A program made the position numbers and the translations under genes. Positions 17,726 to 26,402 of a DNA stretch of 64,000 nucleotides are shown here, piece after piece. Below the pieces are notes generated by a model. That model was not told the DNA's origin and did not search any database. It worked only from the letters and a program-made list of their open reading frames with translations. Position 1 is the first letter of the stretch, and the number at the start of each line of letters is the position of its first letter. The DNA is from Pelosinus fermentans (GTDB taxonomy: Bacteria; Bacillota; Negativicutes; DSM-13327): NCBI GenBank assembly GCA_002434245.1, contig DJJR01000031.1:34042-98041 (forward strand), given 5' to 3'.

Positions 17726-17841
17726 ACGGTAAACACAGAGGACACAGAGATGCATAGAGGAAAATTTAAAATCCTCCTTTGTGTCCTTCGTGTACGCGTA
17801 AGCGTCTTTGTATCTTCGTGTTTCAATCGTTTTTCTTATCT
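17726..17841 (+). repeat. Interspersed palindromic repeat, family A (copy 5)
   Basis: AACACAGAGGACACAGAGATGC is inverted as TCCTTTGTGTCCTTCGTG...CTTCGTGTTTC and ends in TTTTTCTTAT like the other full copies. It is followed after four bases by a family B hairpin. Confidence 0.65.
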
Positions 17842-17845
17842 ACCC

Positions 17846-17911
17846 GTCATTGCGAGCATAGCGAAGCAATCCCCTGCTACTAAGAGATTGCTTCACTCTG
17901 TTCGCAATGAC
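17846..17911 (+). repeat. Palindromic repeat, family B (copy 2)
   Basis: GTCATTGCGAGCATAGCGAA and its inverted partner ending TTCGCAATGAC form a long hairpin. It shares its arms with the copies at 4733 and 27526. An open frame that crosses its end belongs to the spacer upstream of the true LevR-type start. Confidence 0.85.
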
Positions 17912-18056
17912 AAAAGAATTGTGCCTGATAAAAATTTCGTATACATTTACTGATTTTACTATGATACTATGTGCGAAATTTTCAGAAAAAGGTGAAAAGT
18001 CATTTGAGTACAGAGAAAATGCGGATTGCGGGGATGCGAAAAAACATTTTTTTGTA

Positions 18057-18072
18057 TGGCACGGGACTTGCG
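18057..18072 (+). promoter_or_regulatory. Sigma-54 (-24/-12) promoter of the second polyol PTS operon
   Basis: TGGCACGGGACTTGCG fits TGGCAC-N5-TTGC exactly. GG at 18058-18059 and GC at 18070-18071 are 12 bases apart. The LevR-type start codon lies 30 bases downstream, the same arrangement as at 5016-5057. Confidence 0.92.
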
Positions 18073-18101
18073 TATTATATAAGCAGAAGAGGGGTTTTGT
18101 A

Positions 18102-20978
18102 ATGGATGTAAAGGAAAAAATGCTAAGTATTATAAAAACGGAAAATGGAAAAGAACCTTTTACAGATGCAAAATTAGGAAAAATGCTATCTACTACAAGA
18201 GAACAAATTACTATTTTGCGCAAAGAATTAGGGATTGGCAATTCAAGAGAACGGCGTCGACCTCATTTGAAAAAAGCGATGGAAAGAATCATAGCGGAAA
18301 ATGGAAAGTTGAATATTGCTGAACTTACGAAGAGGCTAATGGAGTCTGGTTTTGATATATCCAGACATGTAGTAGAAGAATTTTTTAGTGAAGTAAATAG
18401 CGGTGAGTTTCAGGTACAAGAGGAGATCCACGTATTGCAAGATCCTTTTTCAAAGTTGGTGGGTCATGATGGCAGTCTGGAACAAAGTATTACACAATCA
18501 AAATCGGCAATTTTATATCCTCCCTTTGGGCTGTCTACGCTGATTATCGGGGAAAGCGGCGTTGGGAAAACACAATTTGCTGAATGTATGTATCATTTTG
18601 CAAAGCAGCAGCTAATCATAGGCGATAACGTACCTTTTATCGTTTTTAACTGTGCTGATTACAGCGATAATCCCCAGCTTTTATTGTCGCTATTATATGG
18701 CTACAAAAAAGGAGCTTTTACTGGTGCTGATAATGATACGGAGGGGCTGGTGGAGCATGCCAATAACGGTATTTTATTTTTAGATGAAATACATAGGCTG
18801 CCGCCGAAAGGTCAAGAAATTCTTTTCTCAATATTAGACCGGGGGCAATTCAGAAGATTAGGTGAAACCAGAGACGAAAGAAAAGTAAAAATCATGTTTA
18901 TTGGTGCTACTACAGAAAATTTGGAATCAAGCCTACTGTTAAGTTTCAGAAGACGTATACCCATGATCATTACGATTCCGTCTCTGCATGAGCGCGTCTT
19001 CGTTGAAAAAGTTGAGATTATCTATGAATTTCTCCAACAGGAATGCAATCGGATTAATGTGAAAATTTTTGTGCAGTCGAAAGTAATCGAAATTTTAACA
19101 TTGAAGCGATTTAGCGGTAACATCGGTCAATTAAAAAGTACAATTCAAGTGGTTTGCGCTAGAGCCTTTATGAAAAATATAGGAAAGGATCAAGACATTA
19201 TCAGCATCGGATATGAGGATATCTTGGAAACTAACAGTATCCAGCATGATTTTATTTTAGAAGATATCAATATATTAGAAATCAGAAATTATATCCAGGA
19301 TATGTTGTTTATCCCCTTTGTCAAGAATCATGTGAATGTAATAAAACGAAATCAAGATGGCGAAAGCCTGCTGCCAGAAGATTTCTATCGACAGATTGAG
19401 AAGAAGTATTATGAATTAACCAAACTGCATATCGATTTTTCGGAAGTAGAGGAAATATTATGGACGTTTATTATCAATAAATTCAGCAATCTTGAACCCA
19501 AATCTACGAGTAATCACAAATACTATTCCCTAAATGAATTAGTTAATATAGTGGACAAAGATATTATTGATTTAGTAAAAAAAGTAAGGCTGCTATTACT
19601 AAATGAGCATATGCATAATGACATTAATGAAAATATCTTTATTTACTTAGCCATTCATCTGAATGAAACCATCAAAAGAGTCCGATTGAAACAGCAAATT
19701 ATAAATATCAATTTAGCAAAAATAAAAAAAGATTTTATTAAAGAATATGAAATTGCCATTCAAGTTGCTGCCTGGCTGCAGGAATTGAAGAAGGTAGAAA
19801 TACCAGAAGATGAAATTGGCTTTATTGCTATGTATATGAAGGCAGCTCTTCAAAATAAACTGCCTCAAAACAGGGTAGGCGTTATCGTAGTATCACATGG
19901 ACGTATTGCTACGGAAATTATCAACGTAGTGAGAGCATTGCTGAATGTGAATTTTCCCATTGCTATTGATATGCCATTAGATGAAAGTCCGTCCGTAATC
20001 TATGAAAAAATTATTGGGATTTCAAGAATTGTGGATGAGGGAAGAGGGATCTTGTTTTTAGTGGACATGGGTTCCCTTGTGGATATCGGTAAGATGGTTA
20101 CCGATAAGTTGGCTATACCGACGAAGACTCTTGACCGGGTAGATTTGCTTACTGTAATAGAAGCGGTGCGCAAGGCATCCATCCCTGAAAATAATTTAAC
20201 CCAAATCTATTCTAGCTTGGTGAAGACACGCTATAACTATCCTTTATTGAGCATAGAAGAAACCAGCAAACCAATGGCGTTAATTGCCTTGTGTCTTACT
20301 GGTGAAGGGACAGCCCAGCACATTAGACAGGCGATTGAAAAAAAATATGCCAATGTTACCGTGGTGCAAATGGGCATTATGGATGAGCATTTAAAAGATA
20401 AGATAAAAGAGCTTCAAGAGAAATATAAAGTATTGGCAATCATCGGAACCATTAATCCGGAGATTGAAGGAATCAACTTTGTTGTATATGAACCTGGCTT
20501 GCTCAATAGTGGTATACGAGAGTTTGAGGTATTTTTAAATGAAGCAAATGCATGGGTGGATTTTCCAAAAGAAGATTTACTTGTTTTTGAATCTGATAGG
20601 TGTTCCCAAAAAGAGTTAATCGAAGTGATGTGCTTATTACTGATTAATAAAGGCTATGTAAAAAAAGAATTTTTGGAATCTGTCGTGCAGCGTGAAGAGA
20701 TGTCACCTACCTTTTTGAAAGGGGGAATTGCTGTTCCTCATGGTGACTCCCAAATCGTTATGAAATCAGCGATTGTGGTTGCTAAATTAAAAGAGCCTAT
20801 TCAGTGGGGCAGAGGTTATGTAAATGTTGTATGCTTACCTGCGTTTAAAATTAATGATAAAAAAATTGTAAAGAGTCTTTTAAAACCCTTTTTGAATCTG
20901 GATTTTATAGAGAACTGGAAAGAGATAAGGGATATGAATCAATTTAAAGAAATGCTTTATGGAAAAATGAAAGAATAA
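18102..20978 (+). CDS. LevR-type sigma-54-dependent activator of the second polyol PTS operon
   Basis: This 958-residue activator is paralogous to the one at 5057. The frame is open back to 17907, but the sigma-54 promoter at 18057 and a GAGGGG site before ATG 18102 fix the start. The N-terminus has the same sigma-54-like segment (KEPFTDAKLGKML, then TREQITILRKELGIGNSRERR). Walker A is GESGVGKT (150-157), the sigma-54 loop is GAFTGA (204-209) and Walker B is ILFLDE. A PRD (AIHLNETIKRVR), an EIIA-Man-like domain (VVSHGR), an EIIB-like domain (ALCLTGEG) and a C-terminal EIIA-like domain with AVPHGD follow. EIIA, EIIB and EIIC genes lie directly downstream. Confidence 0.92.
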   Translation: MDVKEKMLSIIKTENGKEPFTDAKLGKMLSTTREQITILRKELGIGNSRERRRPHLKKAMERIIAENGKLNIAELTKRLMESGFDISRHVVEEFFSEVNSGEFQVQEEIHVLQDPFSKLVGHDGSLEQSITQSKSAILYPPFGLSTLIIGESGVGKTQFAECMYHFAKQQLIIGDNVPFIVFNCADYSDNPQLLLSLLYGYKKGAFTGADNDTEGLVEHANNGILFLDEIHRLPPKGQEILFSILDRGQFRRLGETRDERKVKIMFIGATTENLESSLLLSFRRRIPMIITIPSLHERVFVEKVEIIYEFLQQECNRINVKIFVQSKVIEILTLKRFSGNIGQLKSTIQVVCARAFMKNIGKDQDIISIGYEDILETNSIQHDFILEDINILEIRNYIQDMLFIPFVKNHVNVIKRNQDGESLLPEDFYRQIEKKYYELTKLHIDFSEVEEILWTFIINKFSNLEPKSTSNHKYYSLNELVNIVDKDIIDLVKKVRLLLLNEHMHNDINENIFIYLAIHLNETIKRVRLKQQIININLAKIKKDFIKEYEIAIQVAAWLQELKKVEIPEDEIGFIAMYMKAALQNKLPQNRVGVIVVSHGRIATEIINVVRALLNVNFPIAIDMPLDESPSVIYEKIIGISRIVDEGRGILFLVDMGSLVDIGKMVTDKLAIPTKTLDRVDLLTVIEAVRKASIPENNLTQIYSSLVKTRYNYPLLSIEETSKPMALIALCLTGEGTAQHIRQAIEKKYANVTVVQMGIMDEHLKDKIKELQEKYKVLAIIGTINPEIEGINFVVYEPGLLNSGIREFEVFLNEANAWVDFPKEDLLVFESDRCSQKELIEVMCLLLINKGYVKKEFLESVVQREEMSPTFLKGGIAVPHGDSQIVMKSAIVVAKLKEPIQWGRGYVNVVCLPAFKINDKKIVKSLLKPFLNLDFIENWKEIRDMNQFKEMLYGKMKE

Positions 20979-21051
20979 GAGGAAAAAGTAGTAAAAAATC
21001 TGATTTTTGTAAAAACATATAGATATTTAATTTAAGGAGTGGTTATACATT

Positions 21052-21501
21052 ATGCTGGATTTGGATTTAGTTGTATTACATATGGAAGCAGAAACTTCAA
21101 ATGAGATTATTCAAAACTTAGGAGCCTTGATGCTATCGAAAGGCTATGTGAAGGATAGTTATATTGAAGCGGTACTGGAAAGGGAAAGAAATCTTCCTAC
21201 AGGGCTTCCTATTGGTGATTTTTGCGTAGCGATACCTCATACGGATTCGGGTCATGTGAATCAATCGAACATTGCCATAACAACGCTGAAAAAGCCATCT
21301 GTATTTCATTCGATGGTAAGCCCAGAAGAAAAATTAAATGTAGAAGTCGTATTTTTATTAGCTGTGAAAGATCCCAACTTACAAATTCAATTACTGAAGA
21401 ATCTAATGTCTGTCTTTCAGAATAAAGAGCTGCTGATCAAAGTTCGTGATGCCAGCTCCAAAGAAGAGATTTCAGAGTTATTAAGTTGCCTTGACCAGTA
21501 A
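21052..21501 (+). CDS. PTS EIIA component, galactitol/fructose type (second polyol operon)
   Basis: This 149-residue cytoplasmic phosphocarrier has its active histidine in CVAIPHTDSGHV. TAAGGAGTGG precedes the ATG. It resembles the EIIA at 7980 over its whole length, including KGYVKDSYIEAVLERE and the ATGLP/PTGLP segment before the active site. It is the first structural gene after the activator. Confidence 0.92.
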   Translation: MLDLDLVVLHMEAETSNEIIQNLGALMLSKGYVKDSYIEAVLERERNLPTGLPIGDFCVAIPHTDSGHVNQSNIAITTLKKPSVFHSMVSPEEKLNVEVVFLLAVKDPNLQIQLLKNLMSVFQNKELLIKVRDASSKEEISELLSCLDQ

Positions 21502-21545
21502 GCCAAGGCAATGTAATAAAGTAAGAGTTAGAAGGGAGTAATGAA

Positions 21546-21854
21546 ATGAGAAAGTTTAATGTACTATCAGTGTGCGGTTCTGGTACAGTTACTTCATCGA
21601 TGATCGCTGAGAAGTTAAAGGAAGCAATGGAGGAGCGAGGGATCAAAATTACGGCGACAGAGGCAAAGCCAACGGAGGCACTACAATTATCCGAAGGTGG
21701 TAATTATGATTTTATTACCCATACAAGTCCGCTGCCAAAGGGCAATTACCCTGTTCCTACCATTGATGCCGTCGGTTTTCTGACTGGCTTTGGCGAGGAT
21801 GAATTCTTGGAAGAGGTTATGCGTGTCATCGAAGAAATCGAAAGTAAATCATGA
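21546..21854 (+). CDS. PTS EIIB component, galactitol type (second polyol operon)
   Basis: This 102-residue phosphocarrier has its active cysteine in LSVCGSGTVTSSMIAEKL near the N-terminus. GAAGGGAG precedes the ATG. It passes phosphate from the EIIA encoded upstream to the polyol bound by the EIIC encoded downstream. The spacer to EIIC is short, so all three are in one transcript. Confidence 0.92.
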   Translation: MRKFNVLSVCGSGTVTSSMIAEKLKEAMEERGIKITATEAKPTEALQLSEGGNYDFITHTSPLPKGNYPVPTIDAVGFLTGFGEDEFLEEVMRVIEEIESKS

Positions 21855-21883
21855 GATAAATAAAGTTGAAGGGGGAAATCAAT

Positions 21884-23305
21884 GTGTTTTTTGAAACCTT
21901 AAAAGAAGTTTTTCAGACCTTTGGATCGCCTGTATTCGTTCCGGTTATCATTTTTATTATTTCCAAAATATTAAAGGTGAATAATAAAAAAGCTTTCTTC
22001 TCTGCCTTATATGCTGGAGTTGGGTTAGAAGGATTTACACTTTTGCTGAATGCATTTACACCGATTATTACACCCGTAGTCAAGAGCATGGTAGAAAATA
22101 CGGGGATTCAACTTCCTGTATTTGATGTAGGCTGGCAGGCTACCGCATTGGTAGCTTACTCTACCGAAGCTGGCATGATTTTCCTAGGAGTTGGATTATT
22201 AGTACAGACGGTACTGTTTCTGACCAGATGGACCGATGTATTTCAGCCTGGTGATTTATGGAATAACTATTCCTACATGGTATGGGGTTCGATGATTTAT
22301 ATGGTAACTAAAAATATGATCCTATCATTAGGATGTATGATTTTATTGAATATGTATAGTCTGCTCATCGCAGAGCTAATCGCCAAACGCTGGTCAACCT
22401 ATTACAAATACCCCAATTGTACCATTATTGCTATGCATAATATTGAGGCCGCACTGTTCACAGTAGCCTTTGATCCGCTATTAAATGCTTTTGGCTTGAA
22501 TAAAATTAAATTGAGTCCTGAAGAGCTGCAAAAAAAATTAGGTTTTTTTGGTGAGCCTGTTTCCCTTGGTTTATTGCTGGGTATTTTCATCGGCATCATG
22601 GGGAATTTCAAAGCCTTAGATACATTGGCTGCATGGGGGCAAGTTGCGACAATGGGGATTGCTACAAGTGCGATCATGGCGATCTTTCCTCGTGTTGCAG
22701 GCTTATTTGCCCAAGCCTTTCTGCCAATAACTGATGCTGCTAAGAAATCCGTTAAGAATGGCAGTAAGTCACGTAAATGGTATCTTGGCGTTAATGATGC
22801 TACTGGTTATGGTGAACCTGCGACGTTAATCTCCGGTATCATTCTCATTCCCATTATGGTCTTTATGGCTCTTGCCTTACCAGGAAATCAGGTATTGCCC
22901 GTCGTCGATTTGTTAGCATTGCCTTTCATGGTACAAGGAATTGTACCCCTGGTAAACGGCAATATCTTTAAAGTACTGATTACTGGTACCATATGGTTTA
23001 GTGCTGGTTTGTATATGTGTACCTATACAGCACCTATGTTTACTGATATTTGTGCATCCGTAGGCGTTCATTTACCAGTAGGTGCTTTATTGATTACCAG
23101 CTTTAATATCTTAGGAAAACCTTTGATGGGCTTAGTTTTTTTAGCTTTCCTCAGCCAATCTCCAGTTTTGATTGGTATTGCAGTAGCAGTGTATCTGATC
23201 TTGTACGTCTTGTTCAGAAAGAACAAAGAAGCTGTATATGATTATTTGGATCAAAATGCTTTAAAAAATACGGCAGAAGAAGCAAAATCAGAAATATCTG
23301 CATAA
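21884..23305 (+). CDS. PTS EIIC permease, galactitol family (second polyol operon)
   Basis: This 473-residue membrane permease is paralogous to the one at 8790 and carries a longer hydrophilic C-terminal tail. Hydrophobic segments run from PVFVPVIIFIISKIL to VAVYLILYVLF. The family segment KLGFFGEPVSLGLLLG and the later YLGVNDATGYGEPATL are visible. GTG 21884 is preferred because AAGGGGG at 21868-21874 is spaced for it; an in-frame TTG at 21866 overlaps that site. Downstream AraM- and AraD-type enzymes suggest an L-arabitol-like substrate. Confidence 0.9.
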   Translation: MFFETLKEVFQTFGSPVFVPVIIFIISKILKVNNKKAFFSALYAGVGLEGFTLLLNAFTPIITPVVKSMVENTGIQLPVFDVGWQATALVAYSTEAGMIFLGVGLLVQTVLFLTRWTDVFQPGDLWNNYSYMVWGSMIYMVTKNMILSLGCMILLNMYSLLIAELIAKRWSTYYKYPNCTIIAMHNIEAALFTVAFDPLLNAFGLNKIKLSPEELQKKLGFFGEPVSLGLLLGIFIGIMGNFKALDTLAAWGQVATMGIATSAIMAIFPRVAGLFAQAFLPITDAAKKSVKNGSKSRKWYLGVNDATGYGEPATLISGIILIPIMVFMALALPGNQVLPVVDLLALPFMVQGIVPLVNGNIFKVLITGTIWFSAGLYMCTYTAPMFTDICASVGVHLPVGALLITSFNILGKPLMGLVFLAFLSQSPVLIGIAVAVYLILYVLFRKNKEAVYDYLDQNALKNTAEEAKSEISA

Positions 23306-23333
23306 AAACATAAAGGCAGAAAGGAGATGCAGG

Positions 23334-24134
23334 GTGGATAACTTACAGGTATTAAAACAGATAAAGTGCTTTATTCTTGATTTAGATGGAACGGTTTACT
23401 TAGGAAAAAAAGTACTGGATGGTTCAATGGATTTTTTAGAAATATTAGGGAAAAAAAACATACAGTTCAAGTTTTTTACTAATAACTCATCTAAAAATGC
23501 TAAATTTTATGTAAAAAAGATCAGAAGTATGGGGTATGCTGCGAAAGATGATATGATGTTGATTTCCAATCAAGTCATCATCAATCATATACAAAATACA
23601 ATGCAGGATAAAAAAGTCTTTGTTCTAGGTAATGAATATTTAAAAAGTGATTTTATTTACGCTGATATTAATGTAGTAGAAGACGATCCTGATGTTGTCG
23701 TGGTTGGTTTTGATACATCCTTAGTGTATGAGAATGTCTCGAAAGCTTGCAAATATATTAGAAATGGCGCGGTTTTTCTAGGGGTACATCCGGATTTTAA
23801 CTGCCCGATTGAAAACGGATTTATTCCGGACTGCGGTTCAATTTGTGCGATGATTACGGCATCTACGGGAATAAAACCAGAGTATTTTGGCAAACCATCC
23901 ATTCATACCCTGCAGTATATTTTAAATCATACTGGACTTAAGGCAGAGGAAATTGCTTTTGTAGGAGATCGATTGTATACAGACATCGCTATCGGTCAAG
24001 GCAATGATGCGATTACGATCCTTGTATTGTCCGGGGAAACGAAATTGCAGGATTTACAGGGATCAGACATACAGCCAACCCTGATCTTTGACTCTCTTAA
24101 AGAAGTAAAGAATGCCTTACAAGAAGTATGTTAA
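23334..24134 (+). CDS. HAD-superfamily sugar phosphatase (NagD/class IIA type)
   Basis: This 266-residue hydrolase has the HAD motif FILDLDGTVYLGKK with its aspartate nucleophile, FFTNNSSKN as motif 2, and FVGDRLYTDIAIGQG as the acidic motif. The class IIA cap lies between. It probably removes phosphate from small sugar phosphates such as a polyol phosphate, perhaps as a safety valve against accumulation. The start is GTG 23334 after AAGGAG. It is the last gene before an internal terminator-like hairpin. Confidence 0.9.
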   Translation: MDNLQVLKQIKCFILDLDGTVYLGKKVLDGSMDFLEILGKKNIQFKFFTNNSSKNAKFYVKKIRSMGYAAKDDMMLISNQVIINHIQNTMQDKKVFVLGNEYLKSDFIYADINVVEDDPDVVVVGFDTSLVYENVSKACKYIRNGAVFLGVHPDFNCPIENGFIPDCGSICAMITASTGIKPEYFGKPSIHTLQYILNHTGLKAEEIAFVGDRLYTDIAIGQGNDAITILVLSGETKLQDLQGSDIQPTLIFDSLKEVKNALQEVC

Positions 24135-24194
24135 TTGTAAAAATACTGGGGTCCAATTGAATCCCAGTATAATGTAAAAGATGTAAAGAGAAGT

Positions 24195-24234
24195 GCTGCA
24201 AGAGGCACTAATAAGCTCCTTGCAGCAGCCTTTT
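24195..24234 (+). terminator. Internal terminator-like hairpin in the second polyol operon
   Basis: GCTGCAAG and CTTGCAGC form a stem around a 16-base loop, followed by AGCCTTTTAT. A second small hairpin, ATACTGGG/CCCAGTAT, lies just before it (about 24144-24171). Expression of the AraM-like gene 48 bases downstream may be reduced relative to the PTS genes, or it may use its own promoter, which I could not identify. Confidence 0.65.
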
Positions 24235-24281
24235 ATACACGTAACAAGTTATAGAAATAAGAATACGGGGTGGTTAGTGAT

Positions 24282-25637
24282 ATGAATGAATTATTGCAGA
24301 AAAATCCGCAAGAGTTGGCAGGTTTGGAATTTGTGTGTTCCTGCGGAAAAACTCATAGTATTGATATTAACGAGGTTCGCATTGGTAATCACATCCTTAC
24401 AGACATTGTCGATTCTTTGCGATCCTTTCCAAAAGGGACATTGCTATTAGTTGCCGATTGTAATACTTTTGAGGCGGGAGGAAGAGCGGTTGAAGACATC
24501 CTTAGCAAGACCTTCCAACTGGAAAAACTGATTTTTTCCAATTCTCATCTCCATCCGGATGAAGTGTCAGTAGAGCAGCTTCGAGCAGCCATGAATTCAG
24601 ATATTACAGGAATTATCGTTGTGGGCTCGGGAACGCTGAATGATATTACCCGTTATGTCAGTTTTGAAACAAAAGTTCCCTATATTGTAGTGTGCACTGC
24701 GCCTTCTATGGATGGGTATGCTTCCATGGTGTCACCGATGATTACCAAAGGCGTTAAGGTTACTTATAATGCAGTGTATCCATATTCCATCATTGCAGAT
24801 CTTAGTATTATGAAAGAGGCACCATTTCATATGATTCACGCAGGACTTGGCGATATTGTTGGTAAATACAGCGCTTTGGCAGATTGGAAATTAGCCAGTA
24901 TTCTTCATGATGAATATTATTGCGAGATTACGGCCCAGTTGGTAGAAAAGGCTGTTGAGCAGTGCGTTTCCAGTGCCCCTGGTATTATGACAAGATCGCC
25001 AGAGTCCATTCGCAGTATCATTGAAGGTCTAATTTTATCTGGTATGTGCATCGGTATGACAGGAAGTTCCCGTCCAGCTTCAGGTGAAGAACATCTTTTG
25101 TCTCATACCTGGGAGATGTTGGGGCTCATTCGTGGGAAGGAAACCCACTTACATGGCAATCAAGTAGGTATAGGAACGGAAATTATACTTCATGTATACC
25201 AATATTTATTACAGCTGGATATACATAAAGTATATGCGGACGGGAAGTTTAGAGCATTTACTAGGGAGAAATGGGAAAGCCATATAAAGCAATTATTTGG
25301 CGATGTTGCACCTCAAATTATCAAACAGAAGGAACTTTATGTGAACTTTAATGAAGCGGCTCGTGAAGAAGCTGCCCGGCATATTGTAGAAAAATGGGAG
25401 CTGATGAAAGAACAGGTTTTCTTAAAAATGCCTTCCCCGTCTTCTTACCGTAAAATGATGGAAGATGCGGGATCACACCTGGGCCCCTTGGATCTTAAGC
25501 TTGATAGGGAAACCTTCCGTTTAAGCCTGGTTACGGCAAAAGAAATTCGTCAGCGGTTCGGTGTGATGCAAATGCTGGATGATTTAGGACTTCTGGAAGA
25601 GGCAGCAGAAATGATTACTGCTAAGTACTATTTATAA
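24282..25637 (+). CDS. AraM / sn-glycerol-1-phosphate dehydrogenase family protein
   Basis: This 451-residue member of the iron/metal-dependent dehydrogenase superfamily related to AraM and EgsA has VVGSGTLNDITRYVS for NAD binding and CTAPSMDGYASMVSP. Its metal-ligand region is HAGLGDIVGKYSALADWKL, with a later GSSRPASGEEHLLSHTWEM. It is likely to oxidise or reduce a polyol phosphate. Next to AraD, an L-arabitol phosphate to L-ribulose 5-phosphate reaction is attractive but inferred. CGGGGTGG at 24266-24273 fits the ATG at 24282. Confidence 0.87.
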   Translation: MNELLQKNPQELAGLEFVCSCGKTHSIDINEVRIGNHILTDIVDSLRSFPKGTLLLVADCNTFEAGGRAVEDILSKTFQLEKLIFSNSHLHPDEVSVEQLRAAMNSDITGIIVVGSGTLNDITRYVSFETKVPYIVVCTAPSMDGYASMVSPMITKGVKVTYNAVYPYSIIADLSIMKEAPFHMIHAGLGDIVGKYSALADWKLASILHDEYYCEITAQLVEKAVEQCVSSAPGIMTRSPESIRSIIEGLILSGMCIGMTGSSRPASGEEHLLSHTWEMLGLIRGKETHLHGNQVGIGTEIILHVYQYLLQLDIHKVYADGKFRAFTREKWESHIKQLFGDVAPQIIKQKELYVNFNEAAREEAARHIVEKWELMKEQVFLKMPSPSSYRKMMEDAGSHLGPLDLKLDRETFRLSLVTAKEIRQRFGVMQMLDDLGLLEEAAEMITAKYYL

Positions 25638-25706
25638 TCTTTTGAAGGTAAATACCATAGGGAAAAAGATTCTTTATATGCAAAAAATGGAAGGAGAGGG
25701 TGTCAT

Positions 25707-26402
25707 TTGCTGGAGGAACTTAAAGTGCAAGTATGGGAAGCCAATTTAGAACTGCAAAAAAGAGGACTGGTCTTATATACTTGGGGTAATGCAAGCGGTT
25801 TTGACAAGGAAAGCGGATTGGTTGTTATCAAACCCAGCGGTGTTGAGTATGAGAAATTAGAACCAAAGGATATGGTAGTAATGGATTTGGCAGGAAACCA
25901 AGTGGAAGGAGGGCTTCGGCCTTCATCAGATACTCCCACACATTTAGTGCTATATCGGGAATTTTCTGGTATTGGAGGTATTGTTCATACCCATTCTACC
26001 TATGCTACGATTTGGTCCCAAGCCGGCAGAGGCATTCCAACATTTGGTACGACTCATGCAGATTATTTTTATGGTGAGGTCCCATGTACTCGTAAATTAA
26101 AGTCAGCAGAAGTTGAAGGAAGCTATGAAGATGAAACCGGAAACGTTATTGTAGAGACTATGAAGGGAAGAGTTCCTGTTCATGTTCCGGGAATTTTAGT
26201 AGCGAACCATGGTCCATTTTCCTGGGGGAAAGATGCTCATGAAGCTGTTTATCATGGCGTAGTATTAGAGGATCTTGCTAAAATGGCTCTTCATACTTGT
26301 GCTTTAAATAAAGAAATTGAGGCAATTGATCAAGTGCTGCTTGATAAGCATTTTTTAAGAAAGCATGGGAAAAACGCTTATTATGGGCAAGGCACATTAT
26401 GA
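25707..26402 (+). CDS. araD: L-ribulose-5-phosphate 4-epimerase
   Basis: This 231-residue class II aldolase/epimerase interconverts L-ribulose 5-phosphate and D-xylulose 5-phosphate. The N-terminal LVLYTWGNASGFDKE and KPSGVEYEKL bind phosphate. Zinc ligands are in VHTHSTYATIWSQAG and ANHGPFSWG. The length equals the family norm. Translation appears to start at TTG 25707, eight bases after GGAGAGG. Its stop overlaps the next start by four bases (ATGA). It would deliver xylulose 5-phosphate to the transketolase encoded in the neighbouring operon. Confidence 0.95.
   Translation: MLEELKVQVWEANLELQKRGLVLYTWGNASGFDKESGLVVIKPSGVEYEKLEPKDMVVMDLAGNQVEGGLRPSSDTPTHLVLYREFSGIGGIVHTHSTYATIWSQAGRGIPTFGTTHADYFYGEVPCTRKLKSAEVEGSYEDETGNVIVETMKGRVPVHVPGILVANHGPFSWGKDAHEAVYHGVVLEDLAKMALHTCALNKEIEAIDQVLLDKHFLRKHGKNAYYGQGTL

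Noticed and set aside
17907-18101. N-terminal extension of the third LevR-type protein
   Set aside because: The frame is open, but it begins inside a repeat, has no ribosome-binding site, and would be upstream of the sigma-54 promoter at 18057-18072.
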